From Roseomonas sp. (GTDB lineage: Bacteria; Pseudomonadota; Alphaproteobacteria; Acetobacterales; Acetobacteraceae), in contig JADCFN010000016.1 of assembly GCA_020249505.1 (NCBI GenBank), positions 91,329 to 155,328 of the forward strand: a stretch of DNA of 64,000 nucleotides, given 5' to 3'. How positions within the stretch are numbered: the stretch's first letter is position 1; every line of letters starts with the position of its first letter. Of the stretch, positions 59,476 to 64,000 are shown in pieces. The notes beneath the pieces are model-generated. The model was not told the DNA's origin and searched no databases. It worked only from the letters and a program-made list of their open reading frames with translations. The position numbers and the translations under genes were made by a program.

Positions 59476-59934
59476 ATGGAAGCTCTCGTCCAACCGGGGA
59501 TGGTTTCGGATTTGCCGAGCGACACCCGGAATACCGACGAAGACGTCTCGGCCCATGCCGAGAAGGATTATTTCGTTCAGCGTAACGGTGTGCGCTACGC
59601 CGGGACGCATCTGATCGTGGATTTGTGGGGGGCGACCAATCTGGACGACCCGAACCACATTGATGCGGTGCTGCGTGAAGGGGCGCTCGCCACCGGGGCG
59701 ACGATCCTGCATGGGCATTTCCATCATTTTTCGCCCAATGGCGGTGTGTCTGGCGTGCTGGTGCTGGCGGAAAGCCATGTGTCCATCCACACTTGGCCGG
59801 AACGCGATTACGCGGCGCTGGATATCTTCGTCTGCGGCGATTGCGATCCCTATAAGGCGATCCCGGCGCTGAAGCGCGGCTTCCTGCCGGAACGCGTGCA
59901 GCTTGCCGAACATAAGCGCGGCCTGATCGGCTGA
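59476..59934 (+). CDS. speD: S-adenosylmethionine decarboxylase proenzyme (SpeD)
   Basis: Self-processing pyruvoyl enzyme that makes decarboxylated SAM, the aminopropyl donor for spermidine. 152 residues of the small bacterial class. The cleavage motif is in LAESHVSIHTWPE, with Ser100 becoming the pyruvoyl group, H105 and C120 the other active-site residues. HFHHFSPNGGVSGVLVLAES is the upstream strand. speE follows on the same strand, 70 bases later, after a hairpin. Confidence 0.95.
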   Translation: MEALVQPGMVSDLPSDTRNTDEDVSAHAEKDYFVQRNGVRYAGTHLIVDLWGATNLDDPNHIDAVLREGALATGATILHGHFHHFSPNGGVSGVLVLAESHVSIHTWPERDYAALDIFVCGDCDPYKAIPALKRGFLPERVQLAEHKRGLIG

Positions 59935-59959
59935 TTGCTACTCATTGTCGTTTGGATGG

Positions 59960-59981
59960 GGCCGGGTGGCAGCGCCCGGCC
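59960..59981 (+). terminator. Hairpin between speD and speE
   Basis: Stem GGCCGGG / CCCGGCC (7 bp, eight-base loop) followed by TTTCT. Could terminate or attenuate speD transcripts while speE retains its own promoter. Confidence 0.65.
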
Positions 59982-60003
59982 TTTCTCATGAAAGGGTGCC
60001 ACC

Positions 60004-60873
60004 ATGGCGACCGATAGCTGGATCAATGAAACCCTCTACGCCGCTTGGGGCCAGCGCTTTCGTGTGAAGCGCGAATTGGCGCGCGTGCAATCGGCGTTTC
60101 AGGATATTGCGGTATTTGAAAGCGAAACCCATGGCCGGGTGATGCTGTTGGATGGCGTGGTGCAGATCACCGAAGGCGATGAATTCGTCTATCAGGAAAT
60201 GATCACCCATGTGCCCATCCTGGCCCATGGCGCGGCCAAGCGCGTGCTGATTATTGGCGCGGGCGATGGTGGTGTGCTCAAGCGCGTGTTGCAGCATCGC
60301 GGCGTTGAAAAGGCCGTAATGGTGGAAATTGATGGCGAGGTCGTGCGGCTTTCCAAGGAATTCCTGCCATCCATTGGCGGCAATGCCTGGGCCGACCCGC
60401 GCGCCGAGGTGATTATCGGCGATGGCATTGATTATGTGCGCGTCGCGCCTGCGGAAAGCTTTGACGTCATTATCGTGGACAGCACGGACCCGATCGGCGT
60501 GGGCGAAGTGCTTTTCACCGATGAATTCTACGCCAATGCGGCGCGCATCCTCTCCCCGCGCGGCCTGATCGTCAATCAATGCGGCGTGCCCTTCATGCAG
60601 GCCGATGAATTGCACGAAACATCGCGCCGGAGGGCGAAATCCTTCCCGGATAATTGGGCCTATGTGGCGGCAGTGCCGACCTATGTTGGTGGCTTCATGA
60701 CGCTTGGCTGGGCGGCCAAGGATGCGTGCTGCCGCGCGGTGGCGACCGATGAAATCCGCCGGCGTGCGCAGGCTTCCGGCATTCTGGGCACGACGCGCTA
60801 TTGGACCCCAGAAATGCATACCGGCGCCTTCAACCTGCCGCCCTATATCGCGGAAAACCTGCCGGGCGCCTGA
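60004..60873 (+). CDS. speE: Spermidine synthase SpeE
   Basis: Aminopropyltransferase of 289 residues joining decarboxylated SAM and putrescine. ESETHGRVMLLDGVVQITEGDEFVYQEMITHVP, the cofactor loop LIIGAGDGGVLKRVLQH, EIDGEVVRLSKEFLP, GDGIDYVRVAP and IIVDSTDPIGVGEVLF are the conserved segments, with the two catalytic aspartates in them. Pairing with speD gives the last two spermidine steps. Confidence 0.96.
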   Translation: MATDSWINETLYAAWGQRFRVKRELARVQSAFQDIAVFESETHGRVMLLDGVVQITEGDEFVYQEMITHVPILAHGAAKRVLIIGAGDGGVLKRVLQHRGVEKAVMVEIDGEVVRLSKEFLPSIGGNAWADPRAEVIIGDGIDYVRVAPAESFDVIIVDSTDPIGVGEVLFTDEFYANAARILSPRGLIVNQCGVPFMQADELHETSRRRAKSFPDNWAYVAAVPTYVGGFMTLGWAAKDACCRAVATDEIRRRAQASGILGTTRYWTPEMHTGAFNLPPYIAENLPGA

Positions 60874-60919
60874 AACAGCGCCTAACGTTTCAGGAACAAG
60901 CGCGCGCCGGCGTCTGAGG

Positions 60920-60939
60920 GCGGATCGGCAACGATCCGC
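60920..60939. terminator. Hairpin between speE and fliP
   Basis: Stem GCGGATC / GATCCGC with a six-base loop between convergent genes; no U-tract, so weak. Confidence 0.4.
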
Positions 60940-60957
60940 ATCGCCAAAGGAGATTCT

Positions 60958-61707
60958 TCAACTCAGGTTGAAGCCCTGCACCAGGCTGCCCGAGACCAGG
61001 CGCCAGCCATCCACCAGCACGAAAAAGATCAGCTTGAAGGGCAGCGCCACAACCGATGGCGGCAGCATCATCATGCCAAGCGACATCAGAATGCTCGCAA
61101 TCACCATATCAATGACCAGGAAGGGCAGGAAAAGCAGGAAGCCGATTTCAAAGGCGCGCTTCAATTCGCCCACAATGAAGGCCGGGATCAGGGCGCGCCA
61201 AGGCGTTTGCGCGGGGTCCGTCACAGCCTGAATATTGCCCAGATCCATGAACAGGATCAGGTCATCTTCGCGAATATTGGCGACCATGAACATGCGGAAG
61301 GGCTGCGCCGCCGCCTCCAACCCCGCCAATTCAGAAATCCGCCCCTCAGTCATCGGCACAATGCCCTGGCTCCAGGAAGCCTCAAACACCGGCTGCATCA
61401 CAAAGAAGGTCAGGAATAAAGCCAGCCCAATCAGCACCGGATTGGGCGGAATACCTGGCGCGCCAATCGCACTACGCAACAGCGACAGCACAATCACAAT
61501 ACGCGCAAAAGCGGTCGCCATGACCAACAGGGAAGGTGCGAGTGACAGCAACCCGATCAGCGCGGTCAATTGCACAAGCCGCGCCGTAGCACCCGGCTGG
61601 CCGGTCTGGCCAAGGTCAATCGCAACACTCTGCGCCAGCGCCACACCTGCCGGCAGCGCCAGCACTGCGCATGCGGCAAGGACCCAAAAACCGGTTCTAC
61701 GCATCAT
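60958..61707 (-). CDS. fliP: Flagellar type III secretion protein FliP
   Basis: Core export-gate subunit, 249 residues with a signal peptide ([19 protein letters not shown]) and four membrane segments. [57 protein letters not shown] and [62 protein letters not shown] are textbook FliP. With FliQ and FliR it forms the protein channel; fliQ is nearby on the other strand. Four-base overlap with fliO. Confidence 0.97.
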   Translation of the reverse strand: [249 protein letters not shown]

Positions 61708-61982
61708 GATTTGGGCGGTTCCTCATTCCTGGGCGGCAGCCAGCCGAGGCAAAGATCCTGCGGCCCACCGGTCAATAGCAGTACTTCCCGCCCATCACAG
61801 CGCAGGATGATCACGCGCCGGCGCGCATCCAGCGCAAGCACCTCCTGCACTTTCAGCCGCTGCCCGGCGGTTTGCGGGGCAAGACCCGTCGCGCGCAGCA
61901 GGCGCGCCAACAGCAGGATTAGCCCCAGCACAAAAAGCAGCGCAAGACCAGCAGTGAGCAAATTGGCGAAGCTAAGGGTCAT
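61704..61982 (-). CDS. fliO: Flagellar biosynthetic protein FliO
   Basis: Small membrane protein that assists FliP assembly, 92 residues: one hydrophobic segment (LLTAGLALLFVLGLILLLARLL) then KVQEVLALDARRRVIILRCDGREVLLLTGGPQDLCLGWL, the standard FliO C-terminal pattern. Overlaps fliP and the small ORF upstream by four bases each. Confidence 0.9.
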   Translation of the reverse strand: MTLSFANLLTAGLALLFVLGLILLLARLLRATGLAPQTAGQRLKVQEVLALDARRRVIILRCDGREVLLLTGGPQDLCLGWLPPRNEEPPKS

Positions 61983-62290
61983 GGCCGGTCCGCTTGGCTG
62001 GCGGGCCTGGGCAGGGCCACTTGCAGCCTTTCAATCTGGGCGAGCAAGCCTTCCAACCCGCGGCGCAGCGCCGGGCCCATACTGGGCGGCGCCTGCTGCG
62101 CTGCGGCGCAAAGCCGAGCAATTTCGCCATCCAGCCCGGCAAGATCGAGCGCATAACCCTCGGCAAGACTTGCCTCCGCCTGGGTCAGGCTTTCCGCCAT
62201 GGCCTTGATCGCGGCCAGGACCGCCATGCCATGGCGACCTGCCTCGGCGCCCAATATATCCTCGGATTGCGTGCTCACATGGCTATCCAA
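61979..62290 (-). CDS. Small hypothetical protein of the fliO-fliP operon
   Basis: ORF of 103 residues, first of a three-gene minus-strand operon with fliO and fliP. It is helical and Ala/Leu-rich (AIKAMAESLTQAEASLAEGYALDLAGLDGEIARLCAAAQQAPP and LRRGLEGLLAQIERLQVAL), like the export chaperones FlgN or FliT in composition and size, but no clear motif identifies it. Four-base overlap with fliO supports a flagellar role. I do not recognise a family. Confidence 0.65.
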   Translation of the reverse strand: MDSHVSTQSEDILGAEAGRHGMAVLAAIKAMAESLTQAEASLAEGYALDLAGLDGEIARLCAAAQQAPPSMGPALRRGLEGLLAQIERLQVALPRPASQADRP

Positions 62291-62349
62291 CAGATTTTGT
62301 GCAAAAAAACCATTAGAAAATGTTGTAACGCGTCCCGTTTTAACGCATT

Positions 62350-62366
62350 TTGGCCCGCAACGTGCA
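62350..62366 (+). promoter_or_regulatory. Possible sigma-54 promoter abutting flgB
   Basis: TTGGCCCGCAACGTGCA has the invariant GG-N10-GC spacing and 14 of 17 matches to YTGGCACGRNNNTTGCW. Predicted start is at about 62377, immediately before the flgB ATG, so the transcript would be nearly leaderless, or the true start codon is further in. Confidence 0.45.
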
Positions 62367-62377
62367 AGGATAGAAAC

Positions 62378-62776
62378 ATGGACCCGACCAAGACCGGCCC
62401 GATCGCCCTTGCCGAACAGCGGATGCGCTGGACGGAAGCGCGCCAGCGCGTGCTGGCGCAGAATATCGCCAATGCGGATACGCCGAATTACCGGCCCTCA
62501 GACATGCAGCCCTTTTCCAAGGTGCTTTCTGGGAAGCTCGCGGAAAGGCAATTGGTGGCAACCAATGCCAACCATTTGCAGGGCTCCCGTAACCAGGATC
62601 CGCGGGCCTTAAAGGAACGCATTTCGGCCAATCGTGACTCAAGCGGAAATGCGGTTTCACTTGAGCGGGAAGCGCTCAGGGTTGCTGATACAGATTCGGC
62701 CCATGCAACGGCCCTTTCGGTGCGGCGTCGCTACATGAGCATGTTCATGACCGCCCTTGGGCGGAATCAAGGGTAA
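62378..62776 (+). CDS. flgB: Flagellar basal-body rod protein FlgB
   Basis: Proximal rod subunit of 132 residues from the ATG at 62378. QRMRWTEARQRVLAQNIANADTPNYRPSDMQPF is the rod-protein N-terminal motif, and NAVSLEREALRVADTDSAHATALSVRRRYMSMFMTALGR is the FlgB C-terminus. First gene of flgB-flgC-fliE-fliQ, with 15 bases to flgC. An internal Met (at QRM) is less likely as start. Confidence 0.94.
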   Translation: MDPTKTGPIALAEQRMRWTEARQRVLAQNIANADTPNYRPSDMQPFSKVLSGKLAERQLVATNANHLQGSRNQDPRALKERISANRDSSGNAVSLEREALRVADTDSAHATALSVRRRYMSMFMTALGRNQG

Positions 62777-62791
62777 GAAGGGCGCTGAGCC

Positions 62792-63199
62792 ATGGAACTT
62801 GATCGCGCAATTCGTATCGCAGCCGCCGGGATGGATGTGCAATCCGCGCGGCTTCGCGTGGTGGCGGAAAACCTGGCCAATCGGGACACCACGTCCGAAA
62901 TGGCCGGCGGTGATCCCTTCCGCCGCAAGACAGTGACCTTTGCAAACCGCTTCAACCGTGCGCTTGGCGCCAATATCGTCCAGGTTGCCCGTGTGGGTAC
63001 CTCGAAGGGCGAATTTCCAACGCGCCATGACCCGACCCATCCGGCGGCCAATGCGCAAGGCTATGTGAAGACACCCAACGTGAATTCCACCATCGAAGTC
63101 ATGGATATGCGCGAAGCACAGCGGAGCTACAGCGCCAATCTGTCGGTCATTGAAGTTTCCCGCGGCATGTTGACCCGCACTATTGAGGCGATGCGCTGA
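62792..63199 (+). CDS. flgC: Flagellar basal-body rod protein FlgC
   Basis: Rod subunit of 135 residues. MELDRAIRIAAAGMDVQSARLRVVAENLANRDTTSEMAGGDPFRRK is the FlgC N-terminal motif and ANAQGYVKTPNVNSTIEVMDMREAQRSYSANLSVIEVSRGMLTRTIE is its diagnostic C-terminus. Stop and fliE start share a base (TGATG). Confidence 0.96.
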   Translation: MELDRAIRIAAAGMDVQSARLRVVAENLANRDTTSEMAGGDPFRRKTVTFANRFNRALGANIVQVARVGTSKGEFPTRHDPTHPAANAQGYVKTPNVNSTIEVMDMREAQRSYSANLSVIEVSRGMLTRTIEAMR

Positions 63200-63513
63200 T
63201 GCCCTTGCCCCTGACCCCTGGCGGTGCAGCCGCTGCCTATCGGGCCAATATGGCGGCCCCTTCCGCCGCTTCTGCCGCGACTGGCGGGGGTGAGACCGCA
63301 AGCTTTGGCGAAGCCCTTTCCCGTGCCGTGCAAAACGCTGTCAGTACCAGCCGAGAGGCTGAGGTCGCTTCTGCCCGTGGCCTGATGGGGGAAGGCAGCG
63401 TCACTGATCTGGTTGTCGCGGTGGGCCGCGCGGAACTCACTTTGCAAACGGCGGTCGCGGTGCGCGATCGCGTGGTTGCGGCCTATCAGGAAGTGATGCG
63501 CATGCCGATCTGA
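63199..63513 (+). CDS. fliE: Flagellar hook-basal body protein FliE
   Basis: MS-ring/rod adaptor of 104 residues. After an Ala-rich start, ASFGEALSRAVQNAVSTSREAEVASARGLMGEGSVTDLVVAVGRAELTLQTAVAVRDRVVAAYQEVMRMPI is the conserved FliE region, including the end that plugs into the rod. Confidence 0.94.
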   Translation: MPLPLTPGGAAAAYRANMAAPSAASAATGGGETASFGEALSRAVQNAVSTSREAEVASARGLMGEGSVTDLVVAVGRAELTLQTAVAVRDRVVAAYQEVMRMPI

Positions 63514-63554
63514 CGCCGCCTTGGCGTTCAGGATGCATCGGGAAAGGCAGGGCG

Positions 63555-63824
63555 ATGGGCGGCATCGCTGAGGCAAGCCGGGAAGCGCTCTGGGTCACGC
63601 TGCAAATCGGTGGGCCTTTGCTCATTCTTTTGCTCGTTGTGGGGCTTGTCGTGGCCATCTTTCAGGCGCTGACCCAGGTGAATGAGGCTAGCCTTTCCTT
63701 CCTGCCGAAAATGGCTGCGCTGGCGGTCGCCCTCATCCTGCTGACGCCCTTCTTCACGGGCGTGTTGCGCGGCTATGCGCAAGCCCTGTTTGAGATGATC
63801 ATCCAGGTCGGGTCGAGGCCCTAG
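63555..63824 (+). CDS. fliQ: Flagellar export-gate protein FliQ
   Basis: Two-helix export-gate subunit of 89 residues: EASREALWVTLQIGGPLLILLLVVGLVVAIFQALTQVNEASLSFLPKMAALAVALILLTPFFTGVLRGY matches FliQ throughout. The stop codon TAG (63822-63824) belongs to the palindromic element that begins at 63821, so the element has set or replaced the native end. Confidence 0.95.
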   Translation: MGGIAEASREALWVTLQIGGPLLILLLVVGLVVAIFQALTQVNEASLSFLPKMAALAVALILLTPFFTGVLRGYAQALFEMIIQVGSRP

Positions 63825-63881
63825 TGGTGCGATTCATGCCAAGCTTCCCCGATCCAAGCCTGCGCCCGCGCACCACTAGCC
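63821..63881. repeat. Palindrome-ended repeat element, copy 1
   Basis: 61-bp sequence identical to 63940-64000. Its ends are a perfect 11-bp inverted repeat, CTAGTGGTGCG and CGCACCACTAG (63821-63831, 63869-63879), so the element can fold as a hairpin. GTGGTGCG inside TA, within CTAG, fits an IS630-type end with a TA target duplication, that is, a miniature element, by analogy with known IS630 target choice. Confidence 0.75.
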
Positions 63882-63889
63882 GTATATTT

Positions 63890-63940
63890 GGTGGGCCGAT
63901 TCACGCTGCTGTCGGGAACCGCCAGCAGCGATCGGGCCAC
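63890..63940. repeat. Hairpin spacer between the two element copies
   Basis: Inverted repeat CGCTGCTG / CAGCAGCG (63904-63911, 63923-63930) flanked by a second, imperfect pair GTGGGCCGAT / ATCGGGCCAC (one mismatch, three-base bulge). The whole spacer can therefore fold by itself. Confidence 0.65.
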
Positions 63941-64000
63941 TAGTGGTGCGATTCATGCCAAGCTTCCCCGATCCAAGCCTGCGCCCGCGCACCACTAGCC
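63940..64000. repeat. Palindrome-ended repeat element, copy 2
   Basis: Second copy, same orientation, 119 bp after the first, and identical over 61 bases. It ends exactly at the window edge, so further copies may follow outside. Confidence 0.75.

Noticed and set aside
63821..64000. CRISPR-like repeat-spacer-repeat
   Set aside because: Only two repeats are seen; the 61-bp unit is too long, has inverted terminal repeats, and the spacer folds on itself. No cas genes are near.

Overview
The window looks like one stretch of a G+C-rich alphaproteobacterial chromosome, most likely from the Acetobacteraceae or a related Rhodospirillales group (Roseomonas-like). The basis is the gene families and their order: four orphan Bug-type solute receptors, MucR, OlsB, the fliL-fliM-DUF6468-motE block, a CheZ, and an aerobic C30 carotenoid operon. 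The genus is inference; no rRNA gene is present to settle it.

Layout. 1-4070: the end of an SsuA/TauA-like ABC importer (receptor, ATPase, permease) followed by an Asp/Glu-racemase-family enzyme and a convergent PLP-dependent dehydratase. 4074-9393: class I ribonucleotide reductase, with nrdA and nrdB separated by an unrelated Bug receptor, each with its own candidate NrdR boxes, then a second Bug receptor. 9400-19684: housekeeping genes (rlmD, gcdH, a DEAD-box helicase, aconitase, ccmA-ccmB) and a VOC protein. 19685-20514: a lower-G+C patch with one orphan secreted or membrane ORF. 20515-25822: an apparent catabolic cluster (acyl-CoA thioesterase-like protein, NtaA/DszA-type monooxygenase, nitroreductase, isocitrate-lyase-family enzyme) with a divergent flavin-dependent oxidoreductase. 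25869-29489: accessory region with a membrane-anchored TPR protein made of seven 141-bp repeats, crcB, a beheaded rarA abutting an IS256-family transposase remnant, a tRNA-Leu(TAA) and a DCC-family thiol protein.

31240-40543 is the most notable region: seven minus-strand genes, five of the six junctions being 4-base overlaps. They encode two CrtN/CrtP-type desaturase/oxidases, an acyltransferase, a glycosyltransferase, a fused HpnC-HpnD squalene-forming enzyme, HpnE and an aldehyde dehydrogenase. Together they could take farnesyl diphosphate through squalene to an acylated glycosyl ester of a C30 carotenoic acid, a staphyloxanthin-like pigment route. The HpnC-HpnD fusion is the least expected part.

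40628-48947 carries an acyl-CoA dehydrogenase with an FAD oxidoreductase, small MAPEG, VOC and rhodanese proteins, a Bug receptor, tsaB-rimI, a TusA-like protein, mucR and olsB. 48989-63824 is a flagellar and chemotaxis region: flgF-flgG-flgA-flgH (minus), fliL-fliM-DUF6468-motE-cheY-cheZ plus a 1033-residue secreted AMIN/TPR-like protein (plus), then speD-speE, fliP-fliO and a small ORF (minus), and flgB-flgC-fliE-fliQ (plus). A near-consensus sigma-54 promoter precedes flgF and a weaker one abuts flgB. The window ends in a palindromic 61-bp sequence present twice; the first copy supplies the stop codon of fliQ.
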